The translations under genes and the position numbers were made by a program. A DNA stretch of 64,000 nucleotides from an uncultured Alteromonadaceae bacterium (GTDB taxonomy: Bacteria; Pseudomonadota; Gammaproteobacteria; Enterobacterales; Alteromonadaceae). Shown piece by piece: positions 39,940 to 48,632 of this stretch. A model generated the notes under the pieces. It was not told the DNA's origin. It saw nothing but the letters and a program-made list of their open reading frames with translations, and ran no database searches. Numbering within the stretch: the stretch's first letter is position 1; each line of letters opens with the position of its first letter. The stretch is from contig CANNDC010000008.1 in NCBI GenBank assembly GCA_947503265.1, positions 124,001-188,000 of the forward strand, in the 5' to 3' direction.

Positions 39940-41165
39940 TGAAAAGAGTCGTGGTGACAGGTATGTCAGGAATTACAGCTCTGGGCGACAATTGGCAGGA
40001 TTTTGAAGCAGGGTTACGTAAAAAGCAAAATGCAGTAGTCAACATATCGGAATGGAACGATATTAATGGCCTCAATTCAAAACTAGCAGCGCCTATCACT
40101 GATTTTAAAACTCCTGAACATTACACACGCAAACAAACTCGCTCTATGGGTAGAGTGTCTCTGATGGCTACCAGAGCTTCTGAGGTCGCTTTAGAACAAA
40201 GTGGTTTAATCGGTAGCGACGTGCTTACCAACGGAGACACAGGTGTTGCCTACGGCTCGTCTACGGGTTCAACACCGCCTGTACTGGGTTTTGCAAGACT
40301 ATTGCAAGTGCATGACATGTCTGGCATCACAGCCACAAGTTATATACAAATGATGAACCACACCACAGCTGTGAACATCAGTGTGTTTTTCGGATTACAA
40401 GGCAGGATCCACACAACAAGCTCAGCCTGCACTTCTGGCTCACAAGCAATCGGCTATTCATATGAAGCAATAAAATACGGCAAGCAAAAAGTCATGGTTG
40501 CAGGCGGAGGCGAAGAACTTTGTCTCACTGAAGTAGCAGCTTTTGACACCTTATTTGCAACCAGTACTAAGAATGACGATCCAAAATCGACTCCTAAGCC
40601 TTTTGAGGAAAGTCGAGATGGGCTGGTCATTGGCGAAGGTGCGGCTACTTTAATACTCGAAGAGCTAGAACACGCACAAAACCGTGGTGCAACTATCTAT
40701 GCAGAATTAGTTGGGTTTGGTACAAACTCAGATGGACGCCATGTTACCCAACCAAATGCAAAAACCATGGCTATTGCTATGCAAAAAGCCATAGATGATG
40801 CGGGAATAGATCCAAGTCAAATAGGTTATGTGTGCGCACATGGTACGGCAACTGACAAAGGTGATGTCGCTGAAACCCAGGCCACAGAGGCAGTGCTTGG
40901 CAAGAACACTCCCATTAGTTCACTTAAAAGCTATCTAGGTCATACCCTTGGTGCCTGTGGCTCGGTTGAAGCTTGGGCAAGCATAGAAATGATGAATAAC
41001 AAGTGGTTTGCTCCCACAATTCAATTGGAAAATGTCGATCCAAGATGCGGAGAGCTTGATTATATTGTCGGAGATGGTGCTGAAATAGACACAGATTATG
41101 TGATGTCCAACAACTTTGCCTTTGGTGGAATCAATACATCGCTTATTTTTAAGAAATGGAAATGA
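39936..41165 (+). CDS. beta-ketoacyl-ACP synthase II-like (ApeO-like)
   Basis: 409 aa condensing enzyme with a complete triad: Cys165 (SSACTSGSQ), His302 (CAHGTATDKGD) and His336 (YLGHTLGACG). Likely the main elongating KS of the polyene, which in studied APE systems pairs with a chain-length-factor-like partner; the candidate partner is encoded at 57012. Four-nt overlap (ATGA) with the reductase. Last gene of the operon, converging on the hydrolase gene with an 8-nt gap and no obvious terminator. Confidence 0.88.
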   Translation: MMKRVVVTGMSGITALGDNWQDFEAGLRKKQNAVVNISEWNDINGLNSKLAAPITDFKTPEHYTRKQTRSMGRVSLMATRASEVALEQSGLIGSDVLTNGDTGVAYGSSTGSTPPVLGFARLLQVHDMSGITATSYIQMMNHTTAVNISVFFGLQGRIHTTSSACTSGSQAIGYSYEAIKYGKQKVMVAGGGEELCLTEVAAFDTLFATSTKNDDPKSTPKPFEESRDGLVIGEGAATLILEELEHAQNRGATIYAELVGFGTNSDGRHVTQPNAKTMAIAMQKAIDDAGIDPSQIGYVCAHGTATDKGDVAETQATEAVLGKNTPISSLKSYLGHTLGACGSVEAWASIEMMNNKWFAPTIQLENVDPRCGELDYIVGDGAEIDTDYVMSNNFAFGGINTSLIFKKWK

Positions 41166-41173
41166 GTTCAGTC

Positions 41174-42538
41174 CTATTCTTGTTGTTTTATCACAAATCC
41201 ATGTAGGTCTTTATTCGTGCCCTTGTGTTCAAGTTGGCTGACGGAAGCCAATATTTGGCTTTTAGCATCTGTGTCAAATGGGTCTAATTTTGTGTGCATT
41301 TCGACACCATTAAAATCGACATAAGAGGTAGTTAAATTAGCGATACTTTGTGCGTTTATTTGCCCGCCCCAAACAGTCACATTGGAATTAATCGCAGTTA
41401 ACGCTGCGCCTTTCGAATTTTCTATATTTAGATAATTTAACGCAACTTTGGAATTTTCGATGACGATGTTTTCTGCCTGCATTTTGTCGATGACCAAATT
41501 GTCACAATTTAGAATTGAAACTAGCTGATAGGCTTCTTCAAAAAGTCTTTTAGGACTCTTTTTACAATCCAATACAAGATCGGTTTCGCTCGCTTTAGGA
41601 TAACCCGATTGATAATGATTGGTCCTGGAGCCCTCCGATTCAGACAGAAAAGCTACAATCGAATTGTATACTCTAAAAGGCCGTTCTCGCTGTGGAGAGT
41701 GACCGACATCCACAATCAACTCCAAATGACTATTCTCAAGAATTGAATCTAGCATATACCCTGCTTGATAAGGCATTACTGGATCGGCCTTACCCCAAAT
41801 AATAAAACTGGGAGTCTTCACTTTTCTTAAAATTTGGGTTAAATCTTCACTCATTACTGAGATTGCGGAAATATAGGTGGAATTGTTGTTAAACAAATAT
41901 TTTCGACTGGGTTTACTCAGCAGAAGGTCGCTGATATCTGGAATATAGTTATTTAAGCTATCGATAAATCGAGAAAATCGTTTTTGGTTTTTTTCACTCA
42001 CAAAAGGCACTTCACTGGCTTTGTTCAGTGCAACATACTTACTGTAGCTAAACTTGTTTAACATACCCGCTGGATCAATTAGCACCAATTTATCAACTAA
42101 TTCTGGCGCTAATGCGGTCAATTGCAGTGAAATATTTCCCCCCATGGAATGCCCAATCAGATAGTTAGTATCTGCAACCAAATCAGGCAACGCCTGTTTC
42201 AAACTGCTGGCGTAATTGGAAGGTGAATAAAGCGTACTCGACTCGAACGACTCACCATAGCCGGGCAAATCAAAGACAATAAGATTATAGCGATTATGTA
42301 ATAGTGGAATTATATCTGTGAAATCTTTTGCGGAACCACCTACGCCATGAACAAGGGTCACTGTAGGTAAACCGGCCCTTTGTTCACTAGATAAGTACAC
42401 GCGCATTTCCGTTTCAAAAACCGGAGCTTGAACAAATTCCTGTGTTAATCCTAATTCACTATGCCATTCAGCACTGGCAAAAAAAGGGAGAAGCATCATC
42501 AGCAAAGCATGAATGCCAGTTGAGAATGACTTTTTCAA
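41174..42538 (-). CDS. exported alpha/beta hydrolase with beta-solenoid-like C-terminal tail
   Basis: 454 aa. Signal peptide MKKSFSTGIHALLMMLLPFFASA. Hydrolase fold with HGVGGS oxyanion segment, nucleophile Ser131 (LIGHSMGGN), Asp252 (WGKADPVMPY) and His280 (VDVGHSPQ). After residue ~330 comes a different region with short repeating strands (IVIENSKVAL, LNIENSKGAA, AINSNVTVWGG), resembling a small right-handed beta-helix. A periplasmic esterase or acyltransferase acting on exported pigment is a reasonable guess. Last gene of the leftward DAR block. Confidence 0.78.
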   Translation of the reverse strand: MKKSFSTGIHALLMMLLPFFASAEWHSELGLTQEFVQAPVFETEMRVYLSSEQRAGLPTVTLVHGVGGSAKDFTDIIPLLHNRYNLIVFDLPGYGESFESSTLYSPSNYASSLKQALPDLVADTNYLIGHSMGGNISLQLTALAPELVDKLVLIDPAGMLNKFSYSKYVALNKASEVPFVSEKNQKRFSRFIDSLNNYIPDISDLLLSKPSRKYLFNNNSTYISAISVMSEDLTQILRKVKTPSFIIWGKADPVMPYQAGYMLDSILENSHLELIVDVGHSPQRERPFRVYNSIVAFLSESEGSRTNHYQSGYPKASETDLVLDCKKSPKRLFEEAYQLVSILNCDNLVIDKMQAENIVIENSKVALNYLNIENSKGAALTAINSNVTVWGGQINAQSIANLTTSYVDFNGVEMHTKLDPFDTDAKSQILASVSQLEHKGTNKDLHGFVIKQQE

Positions 42539-42599
42539 GAAACGCCAACCTGAACAGAAAGGCGAGCGAAATAGGAGTAGTTTAATATTAATGTCCTTA

Positions 42600-43619
42600 C
42601 TAATTTGATGCTCTCAGAGCGAGCAACCTTCGTTGAAGCTGTTTTTCCATTTGCCCACACTCAATAAGTGCTTCGGCAATGTCTTCTAGGGAGACTTGCT
42701 TTCTCTTTTTGCAATACAATACAGCCTGCATGGCAAAATCACGCCATTTATCGCCAATTTCTGTCATAAATTGAGATAGCTCAAACAACTCTTTATCTTT
42801 CGTAATCTCCGATGCCTCATCCAAGAAACTCGCATACATGAATCGAAAACCCGCGCCCCCCGTACCAATTTCTTCTTGCATCCTAACAATATTTCCGAGA
42901 AATAGCCGAGTATATTTCATCGGCTTTGTATCTAACTTTTTAATCTGATCAGCAAGGTAGAAAATCCCCTTAATACCAATAAAATTGATTCCTGGTAGGG
43001 GGATCCCGTGCATTATTTTTGCTGTCTTTTTGATACTTTTATAAATCTGTTGGGAATAATCAACGTTTACCTGGCCTGTTTCAAAGGTATACATCAAGCC
43101 TTTAGGTGCTAACGCTCCTTTCGCAAATCTTGCCCGCTGTAAATCATCTGCAGTACAAGTAACCGTCTTTTCAAACACTGGGTCACTAATCAGATAATTG
43201 CCGCTACCGTCTTTGCCGTAGACAACCAAATTGTGCGCATTGAAATGAAAACGCATATCTTCTGGGAAATACGGCAGCCAATAGACGCTGGTTTGTAACC
43301 CTACATTCTGGCCTTGCTGTAACGCCTTATCCAAGGCGCGCATTCCCTTTTCAGGATCTGAAAATTTTTGACTATTAACTTTTATCGCGAGCTTTTTAGC
43401 CACGCCGTTAATAATGCTCTTCGGTGGCATTCGATAAGCAATTAACGGCATTCCACCCACCTTTATAAAAGGTAGATAAGCAAACGTAAGTGCCGACGCT
43501 AATCCAAATGCCATGGGTTCTGAAAGAGTTATCCCTTGGCTAGTCAGCATATTCGCCACCACACCTGTCTCACAATGAGAAGATTGACGATGTACTAGTG
43601 GGTTTTCGATTTCTGTCAT
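42600..43619 (-). CDS. BtrH-like cysteine acyltransferase/peptidase-fold protein
   Basis: 339 aa. The N-terminal half matches the BtrH_N domain (C39-like papain fold): Cys16 in RQSSHCETGVVANML, His128 in NAHNLVVYG, and Asp145 in LISDPVF form a plausible triad. The C-terminal half is helical, like DUF4872. BtrH moves an acyl group from an ACP to an amine in butirosin synthesis. By analogy this protein could transfer an ACP-bound chain to a resorcinol hydroxyl or other acceptor. Overlaps the preceding gene by 4 nt. Confidence 0.72.
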   Translation of the reverse strand: MTEIENPLVHRQSSHCETGVVANMLTSQGITLSEPMAFGLASALTFAYLPFIKVGGMPLIAYRMPPKSIINGVAKKLAIKVNSQKFSDPEKGMRALDKALQQGQNVGLQTSVYWLPYFPEDMRFHFNAHNLVVYGKDGSGNYLISDPVFEKTVTCTADDLQRARFAKGALAPKGLMYTFETGQVNVDYSQQIYKSIKKTAKIMHGIPLPGINFIGIKGIFYLADQIKKLDTKPMKYTRLFLGNIVRMQEEIGTGGAGFRFMYASFLDEASEITKDKELFELSQFMTEIGDKWRDFAMQAVLYCKKRKQVSLEDIAEALIECGQMEKQLQRRLLALRASN

Positions 43620-44020
43620 TTAGACTCATCAATATGGGTTAGTTGATCAATGGAAAGGTTAAAAACCTGACAGTAAATATCCAGTTTCCTTCGGCCTAAA
43701 CGCTGGAAAATATGCGGTTTCAGATGTCGACGTATTTGCCACTGGAAAAAGCCACTGATTTGCGCAAGTGTGACAATGTCCATTCGATGTTTAAACATAT
43801 GATAAAACAAGGGAGACGCCTCACCTTGCTTAACCGCTATCGCTGCATCTGCAGCCCGTTGATTGATATCATCGACGGCCATTTGAGTGGCGAAACTTTC
43901 AACTTCCCAACCGCTGGTTTGCACCTTTTTGTAATGGCCATCTTGATCGACAGCGTAAACCAATTTTTTATGACCACTGTAAGTTGGACTATCATCCTGA
44001 GGTACTTGGTCATCTTTCAT
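43616..44020 (-). CDS. unrecognised 134-aa protein of the resorcinol block
   Basis: No family recognised. From ATG 44020 (the frame extends upstream to 44050 inside darB, but this ATG follows the darB stop by one nt). The N-terminal ~45 residues are polar (DDQVPQDDSPTYSGHKKLVYA), then a charged helical region (WEVESFATQMAVDDINQRAAD) and a basic helix-turn-helix-like C-terminal half (YHMFKHRMDIVTLAQISGFFQWQIRRHLKP). The last part could be a DNA-binding or protein-docking module. Translationally linked to DarB- and BtrH-like genes, so it probably serves the same step. Confidence 0.6.
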   Translation of the reverse strand: MKDDQVPQDDSPTYSGHKKLVYAVDQDGHYKKVQTSGWEVESFATQMAVDDINQRAADAAIAVKQGEASPLFYHMFKHRMDIVTLAQISGFFQWQIRRHLKPHIFQRLGRRKLDIYCQVFNLSIDQLTHIDESK

Positions 44021-44021
44021 G

Positions 44022-45167
44022 TTAAACCACAGTGAGTTGAATAAATGCACCGGAAAACCGGCCGCTTTCAGGAATGTAACAGAGTAGTTTTTGACCTTGT
44101 TTTAGTGTCTTGGAATTAAACAGCTCTTCTAACATTATAAAAATCGAGGCTGAACCCGTATTCCCTTTCTCCGGTAAGTTGGTAAACCACTTTTCATAGG
44201 GTATTTCAAAATCGATATTGACCAAACCTTGATAGGCCTTATCACGGAAATACTCGGATGAATAATGAGGAATGAAATAATCAAAATTATCGGCCTGTAA
44301 ATTCCGTTTATTGATAGTTCTTTTCAATCCATCCTCAAGTGTCGATTTAACAATATTGTCGTTTAACAAGCGCACGTCTTGTTTCACAGACCAAATAGAA
44401 TTCTGTTCCCTTTGCTCTGAGGAGTATCTTGACCAACCAACCAACTCACCTTCAACTTTATCTGCTCCTGCGTACATGCAGGCTTCCAATTCATTGGCAA
44501 AAGAATAGGAATCAATCCAATCAATTCTCAACGACAATTCCGAGGTATTGGGTGACGCACTCAGCAGTGCTGCGCCAGCACCATCGGACAACATCCAACG
44601 TAAAAAATCCTTTTCAAATGCCATTTCAGGATTTTCACTTAGCGCTTCGACTTTATGACGGCTTTCTACTTCAAAATTGTTGGCATGCATGACGTTGGAC
44701 GCCATTTCGCTTGCCACTACGCTTGTCAGCTTACTGTCACCCGCTTTGATTGCCAAATATCCATATTTTAATGCCGTAACCCCGCAAAGACATACCCCCG
44801 CCGTAGAAACCACTTCACAAGGCGGATTTTGCAGTTCTCCATGCACCATCACGCCATGATTAGGCATAAGTTGGTCCGCAATTGATGTGCTAGCAACCAA
44901 ACAATCCATCTCGTTAAGTTGTTGTTTATTGGGGAATAAATTCCTAACCGCTTCGGCAGCTAGTGATGCATTTGTATAATTGTATTCGCCGCTTTGTGGG
45001 TTAATACCATAGTAACGCTGCTTAATACCGTTACTTCTCAACACCACGGCTCTTGCACGTGATACTTTGACGCCCACTTTACCAAGAATATGTTCCATTT
45101 CTTTGTTGGAAACAGGCTCGTTGGGTAGTGCTACCGCTAACCTATTTATGTATACAGCGCGTTCCAT
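44022..45167 (-). CDS. darB: KAS III-like dialkylresorcinol condensing enzyme (DarB-like)
   Basis: 381 aa thiolase-fold enzyme. His302 (DYFIPHYSS) and Asn337 (PEKGNTGSAS) fit the KAS III triad. The nucleophile region reads STAGVCLCGVTALKYG; Cys126 and Cys128 are both candidates because the usual C-x-G spacing is not exact. DarB joins two acyl thioesters, one a beta-ketoacyl, into the precursor of a 2,5-dialkylresorcinol or cyclohexanedione. The next gene encodes the DarA partner. Name based on recalled similarity, without a search. Confidence 0.75.
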   Translation of the reverse strand: MERAVYINRLAVALPNEPVSNKEMEHILGKVGVKVSRARAVVLRSNGIKQRYYGINPQSGEYNYTNASLAAEAVRNLFPNKQQLNEMDCLVASTSIADQLMPNHGVMVHGELQNPPCEVVSTAGVCLCGVTALKYGYLAIKAGDSKLTSVVASEMASNVMHANNFEVESRHKVEALSENPEMAFEKDFLRWMLSDGAGAALLSASPNTSELSLRIDWIDSYSFANELEACMYAGADKVEGELVGWSRYSSEQREQNSIWSVKQDVRLLNDNIVKSTLEDGLKRTINKRNLQADNFDYFIPHYSSEYFRDKAYQGLVNIDFEIPYEKWFTNLPEKGNTGSASIFIMLEELFNSKTLKQGQKLLCYIPESGRFSGAFIQLTVV

Positions 45168-45174
45168 CTAGTGA

Positions 45175-46089
45175 TTATTCTCCCGAAGGCTGTGCATAGT
45201 ATTGTTTCTGAGTATTTATTTTATTTTTTGTAAGTGGTGCAATTAATTTTTTTACCAGAGCGGTAATCGGAACAACCGTTAAAATGAGTGTTAACAGGAA
45301 TATCACGTAAATAGTTAACCCCAACAAACGCCGCTTGCTATTCTGAGCACCTAACTTTCTGAGTAATTTTGACCATATGGTAAAACTATGATTGCCAACG
45401 CGTTCACTTGCAATCAACTTTTCATTTATTTTTACCGCTGCCAAGCCAGTGAGCATGCTATTTTCTATGACGGCATCATCTTTTTCTAACCGCAGTTTAA
45501 TGGCCTGTCCAAATCGTTCAGCCGCGGTAATTTCCTGTTCGGAAACACCCGCTTTTGGCACCCAGGAATAGCGCTTTTTATTGCCAGTAAACATCCACAA
45601 GGGAGTTGCCAAAAAACTAAAAAAGGCTCCACAATCATCTGTCAATACAACGTTATCGACCAACCTTGCATTGAGCCCCTTGAGTAACTGTTTTGTTTTT
45701 TCCTGCGCCATTAACCACATTCCCCGGCAGCCAATCACGGTTACTACCGGCGTATCACTGAATAACGCTCTAGCTTGTTTGGATTGTAAAAAAGAAGAAA
45801 TAGGCAGTGAAGGAGATAAGAACCATACTTGATAGGTTAAAATAATCAAATCATAGTCTTGATACTGAGTTTCAACTTCCTGAATCTCAATGGCTTGCAT
45901 CGCTACTGTTTCAGGGAAAATACGAAAAAACTGAACGAAAGGCCAAGGAAATGGAAAGGGCTTAACAGGCTTTATGACAACTTGATCAACAAGGATATTG
46001 TCTGATTCCATAATAGGCGAACAAATAGAATCTTTTATTTGGCTCAACTGCCCTGTTTGAGAATAGCAAATAACGAGTATTTTTCGCAT
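45175..46089 (-). CDS. darA: DarA-like resorcinol aromatase/cyclase with flavodoxin-like N-terminus
   Basis: 304 aa. The N-terminus, MRKILVICYSQTGQLSQIKDSI, is the flavodoxin-like opening I recall for proteins annotated as dialkylresorcinol condensing enzyme DarA. A conserved-looking Pro/Phe-rich KPVKPFPFPWPFVQFFRIFPE stretch and TYQVWFLSPSLPI follow. Near residues 255-285 are hydrophobic helices (LLGLTIYVIFLLTLILTVVP), so the C-terminus is membrane-attached. Works with DarB to aromatise the condensed chain. First gene of the leftward block, 7 nt from darB. Confidence 0.72.
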   Translation of the reverse strand: MRKILVICYSQTGQLSQIKDSICSPIMESDNILVDQVVIKPVKPFPFPWPFVQFFRIFPETVAMQAIEIQEVETQYQDYDLIILTYQVWFLSPSLPISSFLQSKQARALFSDTPVVTVIGCRGMWLMAQEKTKQLLKGLNARLVDNVVLTDDCGAFFSFLATPLWMFTGNKKRYSWVPKAGVSEQEITAAERFGQAIKLRLEKDDAVIENSMLTGLAAVKINEKLIASERVGNHSFTIWSKLLRKLGAQNSKRRLLGLTIYVIFLLTLILTVVPITALVKKLIAPLTKNKINTQKQYYAQPSGE

Positions 46090-46172
46090 GTTATGCCTGA
46101 TTGTTCCTTCGCCAGCAAACGGTTATTATACCCAGTCTTAAGTTAAAGTGAAGCCCGCATGGATTGTCTGCA

Positions 46173-46646
46173 ATGTCTTGTTTTCCATTAAAATACTTAG
46201 TGTTCGCAACGCTATTTAATTGGTTTTCTATCGTCTCTTTGAATGCCGCCGAACTCACGTTAAATGTGGTAGCAAAAAACCAAAAAGTGGGTACCTTGTT
46301 TATAGAATTATATCAATTGGCTGCATTAAGTGCGGATTCAAAAAAGGTGATTAGTAGCGAAAGATTTGAATTTAATCCCAAGGCTAAAACCACCTCTTTT
46401 AAATTGAGCGAATTGCCAGTTGGCCAACTATGCATCAGAATGTTTCTGGATCAAAATAACAATCAAAAATTGGATTTGAGCGCGATGGGAATTCCACTGG
46501 AACCCGTTGGCTTCGCGAATAATCCGACACTTGTTTTTGGTGAACCCGAAATCGATAAAACGTGTTTTGAATTATCCGACTCGAATAATCTGCAAACAAT
46601 TGAATTAAAGTCTAATAAACGCAGAAAAAAGATTAAGACTAAATAA
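46173..46646 (+). CDS. secreted DUF2141 protein
   Basis: 157 aa from ATG 46173 (TTG 46164 also possible; neither has a strong ribosome-binding site). Signal peptide (YLVFATLFNWFSIVSLNAA) then a beta-sandwich-type domain with LCIRMFLDQNNNQKLDLSAMGIPLEPVGFANNP, close to the DUF2141 consensus (DxNxNxKLD... GIP). The tail is Lys/Arg-rich. It is the only rightward gene between two leftward blocks, overlapping the convergent KS-like gene by 8 nt. Role unknown; DUF2141 genes recur in pigment clusters. Confidence 0.7.
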   Translation: MSCFPLKYLVFATLFNWFSIVSLNAAELTLNVVAKNQKVGTLFIELYQLAALSADSKKVISSERFEFNPKAKTTSFKLSELPVGQLCIRMFLDQNNNQKLDLSAMGIPLEPVGFANNPTLVFGEPEIDKTCFELSDSNNLQTIELKSNKRRKKIKTK

Positions 46647-47250
46647 GCGGCTTTTCCGATTCCAATTCAATGACAAGGGGTTCATTTTTATCTAGTGACG
46701 CAACTAGGTCATGAAGATGGCTGATTTTGTGGAATTGAGAATCACTTGCGGAGGCGACTCGAATCACATAGGCTCGACATACTCTTTCTTCCTCTGTTTC
46801 ATTCCAAAGTAATAATATAACCCCTTGGTTAGGATCGGCAGAAAGCTCTAGCGCCCCCATTAAAAAGGTTTTCTCTAGCGATTGAGAATCGGCTCCTAAA
46901 AACAAATTACTCCCAAAGATAGAAAATTGTTTAGCGATATAAAAATTCGCCGCGTTACCTACAGTTGACACAAAATCGATAGGTTTAATGGCTTTTCCTG
47001 CATCAATATCAATAATCATTTGTTGCACTAACTCGACCGAGAAATATTGCGCACAACTTATTAAAGAAAGTTGCTCAAACTCTGTAAATCTCTCTTTCAA
47101 ACTCGCCACAGCTGCGATTCCACAAAGGGTAAAACAATCCAATCTTCTCACTTCAACATCAAATTCTTGCTTTACTGTTCGTCTGAAAGTCTTTAAGTCG
47201 ACATCTCGCGGATGACGATATTCAGATTGTGCAATTAGGGTGAACTTCAT
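46639..47250 (-). CDS. ketosynthase-like protein lacking the active site (chain-length-factor-like, second module)
   Basis: 203 aa. It resembles the N-terminal half of a thiolase-fold ketosynthase: VSTVGNAANFYIAKQFSIFG corresponds to the helix region after the usual nucleophile, which is missing. The short length, loss of Cys and position beside a full KS suggest a chain-length-factor or scaffold subunit. The ATG overlaps the stop of the upstream KS by 4 nt, consistent with a heterodimer. Convergent 8-nt overlap with the DUF2141 gene. Confidence 0.65.
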   Translation of the reverse strand: MKFTLIAQSEYRHPRDVDLKTFRRTVKQEFDVEVRRLDCFTLCGIAAVASLKERFTEFEQLSLISCAQYFSVELVQQMIIDIDAGKAIKPIDFVSTVGNAANFYIAKQFSIFGSNLFLGADSQSLEKTFLMGALELSADPNQGVILLLWNETEEERVCRAYVIRVASASDSQFHKISHLHDLVASLDKNEPLVIELESEKPLI

Positions 47251-48356
47251 AGTTGGTTTGTCCTAAGAACAATAGCGGCATTGTTTCCACCAAACCCACA
47301 GTGATTGATCAGTATGTTTGTGTAGTGTTTAAGTGAATCATCGAAGTCAATTAATGGCATTATATAGTCACTTTCTACGTAATTTTTCGTACTTTTTTCT
47401 GAGACTTCAGGATTTCCGAGCATATGATCCATTAAGGCAATTTCAATAGCACCACATGCCCCCAATGTATGCCCAACAAATTGTTTTAGTGCAAAGACTG
47501 GAGGGATATGGTCGAAGCATGTTTTCAATGCATTGTGCTCTGATACATCATTGTTATAGGTAGCCGTGCCATGTACTTTAACTAAATTAATGTCGTCTGG
47601 TTGCAAAGCAGACCGGCGAATAGCATTTTGCATAACCTTGTTAATATGGCTGCCGTCTTCGGCTGTCATGGTCAAACTTGATACATCGCATCCGGAGTAA
47701 CCATCTAATACTTCATAACAATAGTTTTTTTCAGGGCGAGCAGTACTCAACAAAACCGCACAAACTCCTTCACCCAATATCAACCCTTTACGATCTTTGT
47801 GAAACGGAGTCAGACTGTCAGGACTAATTAATTCTAGAGAGTGAAAACCCTCGACAGTTAAATGGTTGTAAAATTCGCAGCCAACAACAATAACGTTTTT
47901 GTAGCCAGCTTGTTCAATGAGTTTCTTGCCATATAACAAAGCATTGATACTTGCTGTGCAAGCCGTGTTGAAGACGAGATGACACTGACTGAGCCCAAAC
48001 GTTTTCTGTAAACGTTGGCTGAGGCGGTCTATTTTAGGTATCCAAATATGTGAACCGGTTTTTGGCGTGATTGTACCAATATCAAGAGAGGTTGAACCTA
48101 GCATCAATGCTGTCTGAGAAAGCTCAGTATCACTCAATCCCGCCTCTTTGATGAGTTGCCCGACGATAGCAAGGAAAGAATCAAAAATACGTTGCTCAGA
48201 TTTATCATTTTCAAAACCATCCATCGAATAAAACTGCACACTTTGGTGTTCATCAACCGATTGTTTAGAGTTTGCGGTAGGCGAGAAAGATAGAGTTCCG
48301 GTTACTGTGCTGCCACAAGCGGTATGTGAAGCGGTTGTATGAATAAAAACAGCCAT
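47247..48356 (-). CDS. beta-ketoacyl-ACP synthase (ApeC/KS-like), second module
   Basis: 369 aa. The triad is complete: Cys133 (FNTACTASINAL), His262 (VKVHGTATYNND), His296 (QFVGHTLGACG). Smaller than the other two KS proteins. The gene is directly adjacent (0 nt) to an ACP gene and overlaps a KS-like gene by 4 nt, so the three form a compact ACP-KS-KS' module. It may provide the beta-ketoacyl substrate of DarB, or a second elongation mode of the polyene. Confidence 0.85.
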   Translation of the reverse strand: MAVFIHTTASHTACGSTVTGTLSFSPTANSKQSVDEHQSVQFYSMDGFENDKSEQRIFDSFLAIVGQLIKEAGLSDTELSQTALMLGSTSLDIGTITPKTGSHIWIPKIDRLSQRLQKTFGLSQCHLVFNTACTASINALLYGKKLIEQAGYKNVIVVGCEFYNHLTVEGFHSLELISPDSLTPFHKDRKGLILGEGVCAVLLSTARPEKNYCYEVLDGYSGCDVSSLTMTAEDGSHINKVMQNAIRRSALQPDDINLVKVHGTATYNNDVSEHNALKTCFDHIPPVFALKQFVGHTLGACGAIEIALMDHMLGNPEVSEKSTKNYVESDYIMPLIDFDDSLKHYTNILINHCGFGGNNAAIVLRTNQL

Positions 48357-48632
48357 CTAGGAGTTCTCTTTCACACTCAAAATATATTTAGCCATAGCAT
48401 TGATAGATTTGAGGTGTTGTCTGGATTCTTTCGAGCCTTCGACTTTCACACCATAATTTTCTTTTAAAACTAACGCCAATTGCAACGCATCTAACGAATC
48501 TAGCCCCACATTTGAGTCTTTACCAAATAGCAATTCATCATCCTGAATATCTTCCCACTTCAACTCATCTTCTTTGTCACATTCAACCACAATCAATTGT
48601 TTCAATTGTTGTTTTAATGCTTCTAATTCCAT
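48357..48632 (-). CDS. acyl carrier protein (second module)
   Basis: 91 aa, acidic, with the phosphopantetheine Ser46 in GLDSLDALQLAL. The flanking residues (WEDIQDDELLFGKDSNVG, then NYGVKVEGSKESRQHLKSI) are clearly related to the ACP at 57919, so the two are paralogues. Activated presumably by the PPTase at 56277. Overlaps the permease gene by 10 nt. Confidence 0.92.
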   Translation of the reverse strand: MELEALKQQLKQLIVVECDKEDELKWEDIQDDELLFGKDSNVGLDSLDALQLALVLKENYGVKVEGSKESRQHLKSINAMAKYILSVKENS

